DNA of 64,000 nt from Hyphomicrobiales bacterium. GTDB taxonomy: Bacteria; Pseudomonadota; Alphaproteobacteria; Rhizobiales; NORP267. The DNA is taken from positions 62,001 to 126,000 of the forward strand of contig JAJFHA010000018.1 in assembly GCA_021775875.1 (NCBI GenBank). Direction: 5' to 3'. Of this stretch, positions 9,382-19,718 are shown in pieces. The notes under the pieces were generated by a model that saw nothing but the letters and a program-made list of their open reading frames with translations, did not search any database and was not told the origin of the DNA. The number at the start of each line of letters is the position of its first letter. Positions within the stretch are counted from its first letter, which is position 1. The position numbers were made by a program, and so were the translations under genes.

Positions 9382-9516
9382 TTCGGACAAAAGGGTAGGG
9401 GCGTCCGATCAATTATTCCTGATTGCTTCGCGCCATTTCAAATGTTACCGAATTGATCAAGTTGACCCGCGCGAACCGATTAAAACTCCGGTCGTGATAG
9501 AGGATAAGAGGAAAAA

Positions 9517-10890
9517 ATGTCTGCAAAACCGACCGAAAACACGGCCGGGATAGAGAGCCGCGACGATCTCGCGGCCTATCTCGCCAGTGGGAGCAAGTCC
9601 CGCGAAAATTGGCTTATTGGCACAGAGCACGAAAAATTCTGTTTCTGTGAGTCCAGTTTTGAGCGATTGACTTATGAAGGATCGGACGGCATCGGTGCCA
9701 TCCTGACCACGCTCAAAGACATGCACGGATGGATCCCGGAATTTGAAGGCGACAATATTATTGCGCTCAAAGATCCGAATAATGGCGCGACGGTTTCTCT
9801 AGAGCCCGGCGGTCAATTGGAACTTTCCGGCGCGCCCCTTCAAAACCTGCATCAAACTTGTTCTGAGGTGAACAAGCATCTTGAACAGGTGATTGCGGTT
9901 GGCAAAGAGCTGGGCGTCGGGTTTCTGGGGCTTGGGTTTGACCCCATGACGAAGCTTGAAGATGTGCCGCGTATGCCCAAGGGCCGCTACAAAATCATGA
10001 CCGAATATATGCCAAAGGCTGGCAATCTCGGCCTTAACATGATGTATCGCACGTCCACGGTGCAGGTTAATCTGGATTTTTCTGACGAAGCAGACATGGT
10101 AAAAAAGCTCCGCGTCAGCCTGGCTTTGCAGCCGCTGGCGACCGCAATTTTCGCCAATTCCCCCTTCACCGAAGGCAAGCCAAACGGCTTCCTGTCTTAC
10201 CGTTCCGAGATTTGGCGCGATACCGATGCAGATCGTACTGGCATGTTACCATTCGCGTTCGATGACGGCATGGGGTTTGAGCGCTATGTGGATTATGCCC
10301 TCAAAGTTCCCATGTATTTCGTCTATCGCGATGGAAAATATCACGATGTTACCGGCCTTTCCTTCAAGGATTTCATGGCCGGTCGGTTGGCAGGGTTTGA
10401 AGGCGAGTTGCCGACCCTTGATGATTGGGAAAACCATCTGACCACGATCTTCCCGGAAGTGCGCTTGAAACGTTATCTGGAAATGCGCGGTGCTGATGGA
10501 GGCCCGTGGAAGCGTCTTTGTGCGTTGCCTGCATTCTGGGTCGGATTGCTTTACGACCAGCAAGCCCTGGATGCTGCCTGGGATTTGGTCCGCAATTGGT
10601 CGGCGGAAACCCGCCAGAGCCTGCGCGATGACGTGCCAAAACTTGGCCTGAACGCTCCGCTTGGCACCGGCACTTTGGCGGATATTGGCAAGGAAATCGT
10701 TAGCCTGTCACGGCAAGGGCTGGAGCGTCGCACGCGTCTCAACAGTATGGGTGACAATGAAGCCATGTACCTGGACGCGGTTGAGGACATTATCGGTCTC
10801 GGCAAAACGCCCGCCGAAATTTTGTTGGAACGCTACCATGGCCAATGGGGCGAAGATATTTCACCGATTTATGGCGAAGAGGCGTATTAG
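9517..10890 (+). CDS. gshA: Glutamate-cysteine ligase (plant-type)
   Basis: Catalyses the ATP-dependent ligation of glutamate and cysteine, the first step of glutathione synthesis. 457 residues, the usual size of the alphaproteobacterial/plant class. Recognisable signatures are [11 protein letters not shown] near residue 30, [12 protein letters not shown] near 96, [16 protein letters not shown] near 175 and [15 protein letters not shown] near 322. A good ribosome site (AAGAGG) lies just upstream of the ATG. An EamA transporter gene follows with a 2-nt gap and is probably cotranscribed. The 135-nt spacer from rsmE holds no clear terminator. Confidence 0.95.
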   Translation: MSAKPTENTAGIESRDDLAAYLASGSKSRENWLIGTEHEKFCFCESSFERLTYEGSDGIGAILTTLKDMHGWIPEFEGDNIIALKDPNNGATVSLEPGGQLELSGAPLQNLHQTCSEVNKHLEQVIAVGKELGVGFLGLGFDPMTKLEDVPRMPKGRYKIMTEYMPKAGNLGLNMMYRTSTVQVNLDFSDEADMVKKLRVSLALQPLATAIFANSPFTEGKPNGFLSYRSEIWRDTDADRTGMLPFAFDDGMGFERYVDYALKVPMYFVYRDGKYHDVTGLSFKDFMAGRLAGFEGELPTLDDWENHLTTIFPEVRLKRYLEMRGADGGPWKRLCALPAFWVGLLYDQQALDAAWDLVRNWSAETRQSLRDDVPKLGLNAPLGTGTLADIGKEIVSLSRQGLERRTRLNSMGDNEAMYLDAVEDIIGLGKTPAEILLERYHGQWGEDISPIYGEEAY

Positions 10891-10892
10891 CC

Positions 10893-11804
10893 GTGACCGC
10901 GCCGGGCAATAGCCAGGCAAGCCCTTCGGGGAATAACAGCCAGAACACAATTCTTTATCTTCTGGTTGTCGTCATTTGGGGCGGCAGCTGGATTTCGATC
11001 AAATACCAGATCGGAATTGTACCCCATGAATTCTCGGTCGCCTACCGGTTCGCCATCGCCGCTACTTTGATGTTTGGCTGGATTTTGGCAACGGGCCGAC
11101 CATTGCGCTTTGCGCCACGCGACTATCTGCGCTTTGCGGCTGCTGGTCTTTGTATGTTCTCGACAAATTTCCTGCTATTTTATCACGCCTCCGAATATCT
11201 CGTGTCCGGCATGCTGGCTCTCTCATTTTCCATGGTCAGCGTTTTTAACCTGTTCAACGGTTTCCTGTTTCGTGGCGACCGGGCCGAAGGTCGGATATGG
11301 ATGGGTGCGGGACTTGGAGTCGTTGGCCTGGCAGCAATCTTTCTGCCCGGCCTTGAGATATCCGGCTTCGGGTCAGATCCGGTCAGGGGATTTGCGCTCG
11401 CGCTGGCGGGCACTTTCAGTTTTTCGCTCGGCAACATCATAACATCCGGTTATGGCAATCGCGGTATCCCGGTTTTCTCCTCAAACGCCTATTCAATGAT
11501 GTTCGGCGCGATCATCATGTTCGTGCTGGGGTTAGCGCTTGGCAAAGTGCCGGCATTTGATTTTTCCATGCCATATGTGGTGTCCCTGATCGGATTGTCG
11601 GTGTTTGCGTCCGCAATCGTGTTTGGAGCTTACGTAATGCTGATGCGAAATATCGGTGCGGCTCGTGTTGGCTACGCAACCATAGTCTTTCCTGTTGTTG
11701 CCTTGGGTTTATCGACAATATTCGAGGGTTTCACCTGGACCATGTGGGGTTTGGCCGGTCTTGCAATCATTCTGGTCGGCAATATCATCGTCATGCGCCG
11801 CTAA
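10893..11804 (+). CDS. EamA (DMT) family transporter
   Basis: About 303 residues with ten predicted membrane helices in two EamA repeats, typical of the drug/metabolite transporter superfamily. Helices are visible from ILYLLVVVIWGGSWISIKY onward, with a second repeat from FALALAGTFSFSLGNII. The substrate is unknown; amino acid or metabolite export is usual. The frame is open back to 10845 inside gshA. I chose GTG at 10893 because an AAGAGG ribosome site precedes it by about 10 nt and the overlap disappears. Coupling to gshA might point to a thiol or amino acid substrate, but that is speculation. A second EamA gene is at 57832-58740. Confidence 0.87.
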   Translation: MTAPGNSQASPSGNNSQNTILYLLVVVIWGGSWISIKYQIGIVPHEFSVAYRFAIAATLMFGWILATGRPLRFAPRDYLRFAAAGLCMFSTNFLLFYHASEYLVSGMLALSFSMVSVFNLFNGFLFRGDRAEGRIWMGAGLGVVGLAAIFLPGLEISGFGSDPVRGFALALAGTFSFSLGNIITSGYGNRGIPVFSSNAYSMMFGAIIMFVLGLALGKVPAFDFSMPYVVSLIGLSVFASAIVFGAYVMLMRNIGAARVGYATIVFPVVALGLSTIFEGFTWTMWGLAGLAIILVGNIIVMRR

Positions 11805-11826
11805 GGCCAGCGAGAGGAATTTTGAT

Positions 11827-12006
11827 ATGACAAATGATCCGAAAATTGAAGATTGCGTCAACGAAACCTGCCCTTGGTCAGGCAAGCCGGTCAGCGCCGA
11901 CAGTCTCACCATTTACAAGGGTAAAACTGTCGGATTTTGCAATCCGGGCTGCAAGGAAAAATTTGAGACAGCGGTCACGCATTTTGATGCTGCAATGTCA
12001 GGCTAA
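11827..12006 (+). CDS. Small Cys-rich YHS-like protein
   Basis: 59-residue protein with two Cys clusters: CVNETCPWSGKPV near the start and VGFCNPGCKEKFETAV in the second half. The ETCPWSGKPVSADSL / GFCNPGC pattern resembles YHS/TRASH-type metal-binding domains. Similar small proteins in alphaproteobacteria are often labelled glutathione S-transferase by mistake. It probably binds a metal through the cysteines; the partner is unknown. The ATG at 11827 has a GAGAGGAA ribosome site 5 nt upstream; an upstream in-frame start at 11695 would overlap the EamA gene and is rejected. It lies 22 nt after the EamA gene and may be in the gshA transcript, which would suit a thiol or metal role (inference). 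Confidence 0.75.
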   Translation: MTNDPKIEDCVNETCPWSGKPVSADSLTIYKGKTVGFCNPGCKEKFETAVTHFDAAMSG

Positions 12007-12018
12007 GAGTTTCCGTTT

Positions 12019-12834
12019 TTACCGGTCAACTTTGCGCCCGCCACCACGGCGTTTCTTGTTGGCCCGGATCATGTCCTGGGTCATTTGCAACTGACTGTCC
12101 TGAATGCGTTGTGCCGCTTCCATGCCGGGTTGAAACAGGTTGCCAAAGAAATCTGCGCCGGTCTGGGGCAATTGCGGCATTTGCGGCATGCCGCCACCGG
12201 CACTTCCACCGCTCGTGCTATCGCCCGTCGCGCCTCCGAAAGCGCCACCAAGAATATCACGCAGGATATCGCCAAACGGATTATCGTTACCTGTCGGTTG
12301 CTGCTGTGGGGCAGGTGCTGGTTCAGGAGCTGGAGTGGGGGCCTGTTGTTGAGGTGCCGCCGCGCCGCCGGTCATGTTGCGGATAATCTCGGTGATCATG
12401 TCCTGCATTCCCGAACCTTGCGATTGCCGAAACAGCGACCCCATGATCATGGAGGCAATCATCGGCAGCATCTGTCTGATGATGGATGCACCCAGGCCGG
12501 TAGCCTCAGAAGCTTGTTCGGCAACCATCCGGCTAACGTCTCTCGATCCGAACAGATGGCCGAGAATGCCGTTGCCGTCCATCTGCATATTGGGATTGGA
12601 GAAAGAATTTGCATCGTCAAAATAAGATGCGTGACGGCCTGATCCGAGGGCGTCCATGAATTGCGTCAGATAATCCGGTTCCGATGTGTTTTGCTGCAAA
12701 CCCACCGAAAATGCAGGCAGCGTTGCCTGCACGGCAGCTTTTACCTGCTCTTCGGAAATACCAAACATCTGCGCCATGTTGGCCATCGCCTGCCCGCCCT
12801 GGGCCTGTTTCATGATATCGTTGAGATCGAGCAC
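12019..12834 (-). CDS. DUF937 domain protein with Pro/Gln-rich linker
   Basis: 271 residues. The N-terminal half (about 1-150) is helical and Met/Gln-rich, beginning MLDLNDIMKQAQGGQAMANM and including QMFGISEEQVKAAVQATLPA, a DUF937 (YidB-related) pattern. It is followed by a Pro/Gln/Ala-rich linker (about 155-180), a Gly-rich segment and a basic C-terminus (NKKRRGGGRKVDR). No signal peptide is present. Function is unknown. It converges on the YHS-like gene with a 12-nt gap and is divergent from the dodecin-like gene. The ribosome site GGAG lies close upstream of the ATG. Confidence 0.75.
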   Translation of the reverse strand: MLDLNDIMKQAQGGQAMANMAQMFGISEEQVKAAVQATLPAFSVGLQQNTSEPDYLTQFMDALGSGRHASYFDDANSFSNPNMQMDGNGILGHLFGSRDVSRMVAEQASEATGLGASIIRQMLPMIASMIMGSLFRQSQGSGMQDMITEIIRNMTGGAAAPQQQAPTPAPEPAPAPQQQPTGNDNPFGDILRDILGGAFGGATGDSTSGGSAGGGMPQMPQLPQTGADFFGNLFQPGMEAAQRIQDSQLQMTQDMIRANKKRRGGGRKVDR

Positions 12835-12978
12835 CTGTTTCTCCTTTTACGTCGAGGTTTCCGATGATTGAAGCATTGGTTGGGGCTGAGCGCAAACAAC
12901 TTCACGTGAATGTCCGTAGATTGCCATATCTCGATCCCGGAACCATCTCCGAGGCCGGTCAGGCCTCCGACGCGTAAA

Positions 12979-13171
12979 ATGGGAGATAGAATTATAGGTG
13001 CACTCAAAATCTTTGAATTGATGGCTGCTTTCGAAAATTCCTGGGAAAAAGCCACCAAAAGCGCAGTCAAACAGTCCGCGAAATCAGAGAAAAACATTCG
13101 CTCGGTCTGGGGCGACGCTGAAGTGAAAAATTTCCGGGCAATAGTTTAAAGTAACGTTTGACGTCAAATAG
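12979..13171 (+). pseudogene. Dodecin-like gene with a probable one-base frameshift
   Basis: Dodecins are roughly 65-70-residue flavin-binding proteins that form dodecamers. The frame from ATG 12979 gives KIFELMAAFENSWEKATKSA, then a helix ending KNIRSVW, matching the dodecin beta1-helix-beta2 pattern. The frame stops at 13147 after NFRAIV. If one T of the TTT run at 13145-13147 is removed, reading continues as IVKVTFDVK and stops at 13169-13171, which is exactly a dodecin C-terminal strand. The beta2-beta3 region is also about eight residues short, so a second in-frame deletion or a short subfamily is possible. Either the gene is decaying or the base is a sequence error. It is divergent from the DUF937 gene and converges on the MATE gene. 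Confidence 0.55.
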
Positions 13172-13177
13172 CCGGTT

Positions 13178-14629
13178 TTATCCTGCGGTTCCTCCTTTCC
13201 CGGTTGTAAACGGGGAAAGGGCAGCGCCGGGAGTGGTAACGGCGTCTTCAACTGGTTTTTCAGGCGCCTTGAGAGCGGCGATTTTGCGGTAGCAAACCAC
13301 AACCGCAATGATCCCGAACATGATCGCCCCCAATCCCTGTCCGGCCAATACGCCTGATGCGCCGTACCATTTTGACCCGATCCAGACAAAAGGAATAATT
13401 CCAAGTGTTGCACGCCCCCAGTTGAAAAGGGTGGCGTAGGCCGGGAATCCCAGATTGTTGAAGGAGGCGTTGGAGACAAACAGCGCCACGTTAAACAGGA
13501 ATGATCCTGCAACCCAGGTGCAGAAAAATCCGATCAGATAGGCCGACTGGCCGGTGGCCCCGAATGCGGCGATGATGAAATCCTGCCCGAGCCAGAGCAC
13601 AGCCCATACAACCAGAACGTAAATGAAGGTGAATTTAAGGGCATCTAGGTATCCCTGACGGACCCGGCCGATTTCTCCTGCTCCCAGATTTTGTCCAAGA
13701 ATTGGCCCGATTGCGCCGGTAAGCGCAAACACAACCGCAAAGGCCACTGGAATTAACCGCCCGATAATCGCCCAGGCGGCAATCGCGGTGTCGCCGTAGG
13801 ACGACATGGTGGCAGTAACATAAGAGTTGCCGAACGGCGTCGCCATATTGGTCATGACAGCGGGAGCCGCAATGGCAAGGAGCGGGCGGAGGTCTTGTTT
13901 GAACCGGGTTAAATTGGGCATGGCGACAAGGTTATGTACACAAACAACCCCATACCAACCGACTATCAAAATGGTCATCCTCGCAAGTACAGACGCATAA
14001 GCTGCACCTTCAACGCCGAGGTCGGCCCAAAATATCAGGATCGGGTCCATTATTGCGGCGGTGATCCCGCCAGCAAGGGTGACAAACATTGCGCGCCGGG
14101 CATCACCAACAGCGCGCAGCAAACCGGAAAAGCCGAGGCCGAGGCCCAAAATCGGTAATGACGGGATCACGATCTGCAAAAACCGAAGGGCGACTTCATG
14201 GGTGCGCCCGGTTGCTCCCAGCAAATCCAGCGCCGACCCGAGCATCGGAAACAGACCCACCGTAATCAGGGTTGTGGTGATGCCTATAAGAACGAGCGCC
14301 GAAGCCCCAACCTGTCGGGCTTCTTCTCTGTTGCCGGGCCCAAGCGCACGGGCAGCAAGCGCCGCCGTTGCTACCATCATGCCGATACAAAGGGAAAATG
14401 TGAAAAAAAATACCGTGCCCGCATATCCAATCGCGGCCGCAAGCTCGGTTTCCCCAAGCAGGCTGATGTAGAATAAATTAATGAAATCCACGATGAATAT
14501 TGCCATCAGGCCGACTGATGCTGTCAGTGTCATGACGACCACATGGCGCATGGTCGATCCGGTTACGAATTTACCACGATCGCCTTGCCCCGAACTTTCA
14601 GGTTTTGTGTCTGCCGGTTTCTCGGTCAA
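13178..14629 (-). CDS. MATE family efflux transporter
   Basis: 483 residues with 12 membrane helices in two six-helix halves, the multidrug and toxin extrusion fold. Visible features are VDFINLFYISLLGETELAAA in the first helices and the repeat-type GAIGPILGQNLGAGE in the second half. It exports drugs or metabolites using an ion gradient; the substrate is unknown. The start follows the tldD stop by 9 nt, so the two are probably cotranscribed. The N-terminus is charged and Pro/Lys-rich before the first helix. Confidence 0.9.
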   Translation of the reverse strand: MTEKPADTKPESSGQGDRGKFVTGSTMRHVVVMTLTASVGLMAIFIVDFINLFYISLLGETELAAAIGYAGTVFFFTFSLCIGMMVATAALAARALGPGNREEARQVGASALVLIGITTTLITVGLFPMLGSALDLLGATGRTHEVALRFLQIVIPSLPILGLGLGFSGLLRAVGDARRAMFVTLAGGITAAIMDPILIFWADLGVEGAAYASVLARMTILIVGWYGVVCVHNLVAMPNLTRFKQDLRPLLAIAAPAVMTNMATPFGNSYVTATMSSYGDTAIAAWAIIGRLIPVAFAVVFALTGAIGPILGQNLGAGEIGRVRQGYLDALKFTFIYVLVVWAVLWLGQDFIIAAFGATGQSAYLIGFFCTWVAGSFLFNVALFVSNASFNNLGFPAYATLFNWGRATLGIIPFVWIGSKWYGASGVLAGQGLGAIMFGIIAVVVCYRKIAALKAPEKPVEDAVTTPGAALSPFTTGKGGTAG

Positions 14630-14638
14630 TATCCGGAC

Positions 14639-16063
14639 CTAACCAAGCGCCGTGCCGCCGACCGTGAGACGGTCGATGCGGATGGTTGGCTGGCCGACAC
14701 CGACAGGGACGCCCTGACCGTTTTTGCCACAGGTGCCGATGCCGGGATCAAGCTTCATGTCATTGCCGATCATGGAAACCCGTTGCATCGCTTCCGGGCC
14801 GTTGCCGATCAGCATGGCACCTTTGATCGGCGCACCGATTTTGCCGTCCGAGACCTGATAGGCCTCGGTACAGGAAAAGACAAATTTGCCGGAAACGATA
14901 TCGACCTGACCACCGCCAAAGGCAACAGCATAAATGCCGTTCTTCAGAGAGGAGAGGATTTCCTCGCTGTTGGTGTCGCCGCCAAGCATGCAGGTATTGG
15001 TCATCCTCGGCATGGGTTCGTGGGCGTAGGATTGCCGCCGTCCGTTGCCGGTGGGGGCAACCCCCATCAGGCGGGCATTTTGCCGGTCCTGCATATAGCC
15101 AACCAGAATGCCATCCTCAATCAGGGTGGTTGACTGGCTAGGGGTTCCTTCATCATCAATGGTAACCGATCCCCGCCGGTCCGGCATGGTGCCGTCATCA
15201 ATCACGGTGACGCCTTTCGACGCGACCTGTTTTCCCATCAATCCGGAAAAAGCACTGGTTTTTTTGCGATTAAAATCGCCTTCAAGCCCGTGCCCTACAG
15301 CTTCGTGGAGCAGGATGCCGGGCCAACCTGCGCCAAGCACCACATCCATTTCGCCAGCGGGCGCGGGGATCGCTTCGAGATTTACCAGCGCTTGGCGCAG
15401 TGCTTCCTTGGCATGATGTTGCCAGACATTTGGCGTAATGATTGTTTCAAATGCAAACCGGCCACCGCCACCGGAAGACCCGGTTTCCTGGCGGCCGTCC
15501 TTTTCCACCATGACCGAGACATTGATCCGCACCAGCGGCTGGTCATCGCCAACAAAGGAATCGTCAGCACGCAAAATGCTGACTTTACGTATTTCTCCAG
15601 CAAGCGAAATCGTGACCTGTTTCACCAGCGGGTTGAGGGCGCGGGTATAGGCGTCGATTTCTTCAACCAATGTTACCTTGCTGGCAAAGCCCGGCGCTTC
15701 AAGCGGCGAAGTATCAGAATAAAGCCGGGCATTTGTGCCGCGCGGCTTATCTGCAAGCTTGCCTTTATAACCGCGCTTGACGCCACTAGCGGCATCGGCA
15801 GCGCGCAACAACGCGGCTTCGGAAATTTCTGAAGAGTGACCATAGCCAACCGCTTCGTCAGCGACTACGCGCAGGCCAAAGCCCTGGACGATATCGTGGC
15901 TGGCGGATTTTAGCCGGCCATTATCGAACAACAGGCTTTCGCTCTGGCGTTGTTCAATAAAAAGTTCGCCGTCATCGGCCCCAACAACCGCGTCAGCCAA
16001 TATCCGGTGCGCGGTTTCGCGGGGCACACCAAGTTCTTCTGGAAATTGTGTTTCTTTTGTCAT
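14639..16063 (-). CDS. tldD: Metalloprotease TldD
   Basis: Catalytic subunit of the TldD/TldE zinc protease that cleaves unfolded peptides and is known to mature some modified peptides. 474 residues. The HExxxH zinc motif is intact in ILLHEAVGHGLEGD with the first His at about residue 253. The C-terminal family block AFGGGQVDIVSGKFVFSC near residue 380 is also present. The TldE partner (pmbA) is at 5464-6819. It starts 93 nt downstream of the IalB-like gene; the spacer contains a 10-bp inverted repeat. The MATE gene follows 9 nt later. Confidence 0.94.
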   Translation of the reverse strand: MTKETQFPEELGVPRETAHRILADAVVGADDGELFIEQRQSESLLFDNGRLKSASHDIVQGFGLRVVADEAVGYGHSSEISEAALLRAADAASGVKRGYKGKLADKPRGTNARLYSDTSPLEAPGFASKVTLVEEIDAYTRALNPLVKQVTISLAGEIRKVSILRADDSFVGDDQPLVRINVSVMVEKDGRQETGSSGGGGRFAFETIITPNVWQHHAKEALRQALVNLEAIPAPAGEMDVVLGAGWPGILLHEAVGHGLEGDFNRKKTSAFSGLMGKQVASKGVTVIDDGTMPDRRGSVTIDDEGTPSQSTTLIEDGILVGYMQDRQNARLMGVAPTGNGRRQSYAHEPMPRMTNTCMLGGDTNSEEILSSLKNGIYAVAFGGGQVDIVSGKFVFSCTEAYQVSDGKIGAPIKGAMLIGNGPEAMQRVSMIGNDMKLDPGIGTCGKNGQGVPVGVGQPTIRIDRLTVGGTALG

Positions 16064-16088
16064 GGCAATAAAATAGGTGACCCTTTGG

Positions 16089-16130
16089 CAAACAACAATG
16101 GGTTGCCATGATTTGTCTGTTTGTTGTTTG
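16089..16130. terminator. Inverted repeat between the IalB-like gene and tldD
   Basis: CAAACAACAA at 16089-16098 pairs perfectly with TTGTTGTTTG at 16121-16130, leaving a 22-nt loop. On the minus strand it follows the IalB-like gene. There is no strong U-tract, so it may be a weak terminator or an RNA-processing hairpin. Confidence 0.35.
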
Positions 16131-16156
16131 GGCGAAACGGGTGCGCCAAGACGACA

Positions 16157-16645
16157 CTAATTGATTGCTGCAATGCCTTCATTGAAGCCCGACAGGGAGA
16201 CAAAAACGCCGATTCCCTGTTCCGGCGTTCTGAATACAATGAACAAGGCGTTCTCACCGTTTTTCAATTTTTCCATCAATTCCGGCTGGATGATCGCTTC
16301 CGCAATACAGCCATTGGGGCGGCATCGAACGAAAGCTGTGCGACCAACATCTTCATTGTCAATTTTCAATCCTAGCCCGGATGGCAGCAATACGCCGAGC
16401 GGTGCCAAAACCCGCATCAGCCAGTTTTGTCCGTCGGCTGTTTTCAAAATTACCACCGTCAACCCGACATCCGGCTGATCCTCGGCAACTACATTCTGCA
16501 CCATCGAACATTGTTCGCTCTGGGCACCGGGAGGGGTGTCGCAAAAAAGATTCCAGGCTCCATGGGTCGCCCGGATTTCACCTTGTGCCGTAACAGGCTG
16601 GATTGTTGCAAAAAACACCAGCAAAAAGACGGACAAAAAGGACAT
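16157..16645 (-). CDS. IalB (invasion-associated locus B) family protein
   Basis: Exported protein of the IalB family, common in alphaproteobacteria beyond pathogens; molecular function is unknown. From the ATG at 16645 it is 162 residues and begins with a clear signal peptide (MSFLSVFLLVFFATIQPV then TAQG). The mature part has the family pattern HGAWNLFCDTPPGAQSEQC, then LTVVILKTADGQNWLMRVLA, a basic-aromatic region and VRCRPNGCIAEA, giving likely disulfides. The frame is open back to 16780; I prefer 16645 because it puts the signal peptide at the N-terminus, though a strong ribosome site is lacking at both. It is transcribed toward tldD. Confidence 0.75.
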   Translation of the reverse strand: MSFLSVFLLVFFATIQPVTAQGEIRATHGAWNLFCDTPPGAQSEQCSMVQNVVAEDQPDVGLTVVILKTADGQNWLMRVLAPLGVLLPSGLGLKIDNEDVGRTAFVRCRPNGCIAEAIIQPELMEKLKNGENALFIVFRTPEQGIGVFVSLSGFNEGIAAIN

Positions 16646-17181
16646 AAGCACGGCACGGGTTTTATGGCCGGTTCGTCTTTGCAAAATTTCAAGCTGTTCC
16701 AGCAAGCTAATATCTCCCGTTTGATCCTGTCCGCTGGTACCAGACCTCAAGGTCTTGTCAAGCAACAGGATTACACGCATTTAATGCCGCAATTGCCAGT
16801 GATTGTCGATCTTTGCGGCCAAAATATGAGTCCATACCGGTATAGCCGCGAATATGGTCCAGGCAAAACCGATTTCCGTGGATAAATGGAATTTCTGAAA
16901 ATGATCGTTGGGTAAAATTGCCGCAGGTAAAAAAACCTCTTTCCTGTTGCATGTCACAGCCAAATTATGGTTTGTCCTCTATTAAGCGGAGTTGTGCGAG
17001 TCGCATGGACGGGGCAGCTATATTCAAAATTTATAGGCGGGACTTCAAAACCCGTCGAATAGGGGTGATTGACGTATCCAGCATGATTAGGTCGGAAGTG
17101 TTTTGCCAACAGGTGAAACTAGTACCGGCAATGCAGGGCGGACGTCAAAAAGGGATAACAGGAAAGCTAAGGAAGTAAGAC
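16646..17181. other. Long spacer upstream of the cox operon
   Basis: About 535 nt separate the IalB-like gene and coxB, divergently arranged. If the IalB-like gene starts at 16780, about 400 nt remain. It should hold the cox operon promoter. I found no convincing -35/-10 pair, riboswitch, tRNA or repeat. An 86-codon open frame at 16918-17178 lacks family resemblance and is rejected as a gene. Confidence 0.6.
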
Positions 17182-18036
17182 GTGATGAACAGAATTTTTC
17201 GTCTTGGTGGATCGTTGGTAGCCGGAATTTCGGCCCTGTTGGCCCTACCGTTGCAGGCAGTTGCAGGTGGCCCGGCAGAAGATTGGCAGATCGGGTTTCA
17301 GGAAGCTGTCACGCCGGTGATGCATGAGATTGTCTGGTTCCATAATCAGCTTCTCTTGCCGATAATAATCGTGATTTCACTGTTCGTCGGCGCACTGATG
17401 CTGATTGTGATGATCCGGTTCAACCGTCGCTCCAATCCGGTCCCGTCGAAAACAACGCATCACACTCTTCTTGAAGTTGCGTGGACAATCATTCCAGTTT
17501 TGATCCTGGTTGTGATTGCAATTCCATCATTCAGAATTCTCTATTTACAGCGTGAAATTCCGCCAGCTGACATGACCATCAAGGCGACCGGCAACCAATG
17601 GTATTGGACTTATGAATATCCGGACCATGGCAATTTCATTTTTGATAGCCTGATGATCGAAGACGAAGATCTGAAAGAGGGTCAGTTGCGCTTGCTGGCC
17701 GTTGATAATGAGGTGGTTGTGCCTGTTGGACAGGTTGTCCGCATGATCGTCACCGGCAGCGACGTGATCCATAACTGGGCGATGCCTGCATTCGGCATCA
17801 AGATGGACGGCATTCCGGGCCGGCTCAACGAGACCTGGTTTATGGCTGAACAAACTGGTGTCTATTACGGCCAATGTTCTGAGCTATGTGGCGTCCGCCA
17901 TGCGTTCATGCCGATCGCTGTGCGGGTTGTGAGCGAAGCCGATTTCGCCATTTGGATAGAGCGGGCAAGAGAAGAATTTGCGTCGGCAGATCCTGCGGTT
18001 TCCCAGTCGACACAGATTGCGCAAATCCAGAACTAA
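17182..18036 (+). CDS. coxB: Cytochrome c oxidase subunit II
   Basis: Subunit II of the aa3-type oxidase, which receives electrons from cytochrome c at the CuA centre on the periplasmic side. 284 residues: signal peptide (about 1-28, MNRIFRLGG onward), two membrane helices (about 55-80 and 98-120), then the cupredoxin domain. CuA ligands are visible: the first His in HNWAMPAFGIKMD and the block GQCSELCGVRHAFM near residue 233. NQWYWTYEYPD is the aromatic electron-entry patch. The frame opens with GTG at 17182 followed directly by ATG at 17185; the AAGGAAG site at 17169-17175 serves either. It is the first gene of the cox operon. Confidence 0.97.
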   Translation: MMNRIFRLGGSLVAGISALLALPLQAVAGGPAEDWQIGFQEAVTPVMHEIVWFHNQLLLPIIIVISLFVGALMLIVMIRFNRRSNPVPSKTTHHTLLEVAWTIIPVLILVVIAIPSFRILYLQREIPPADMTIKATGNQWYWTYEYPDHGNFIFDSLMIEDEDLKEGQLRLLAVDNEVVVPVGQVVRMIVTGSDVIHNWAMPAFGIKMDGIPGRLNETWFMAEQTGVYYGQCSELCGVRHAFMPIAVRVVSEADFAIWIERAREEFASADPAVSQSTQIAQIQN

Positions 18037-19689
<1,653 letters not shown>

Positions 19690-19718
19690 TTGCAGAGCGA
19701 AGGGTAAGCCATACAGCG

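Noticed and set aside
9450-9470. TTGATCAA resembling an FNR half-site pair
   Set aside because: FNR/CRP-type boxes need TTGAT-N4-ATCAA; here the arms overlap with no spacer.
9275-9553. 92-codon frame spanning the rsmE end and the gshA start
   Set aside because: It overlaps two well-supported genes in another frame and shows no protein pattern.
12910-12978. Upstream extension of the dodecin-like frame (SVDCHISIPEPSPRP)
   Set aside because: Proline-rich, unlike a dodecin N-terminus, and not needed for the family start.
13194-13222. CCTTTCCC / GGGGAAAGG hairpin near the MATE gene end
   Set aside because: It lies inside the coding sequence and has no U-tract after it on the minus strand.
16918-17178. 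86-codon open frame in the spacer upstream of coxB
   Set aside because: No ribosome site, no family-like pattern and amino acid content typical of random translation; more likely promoter or leader sequence.
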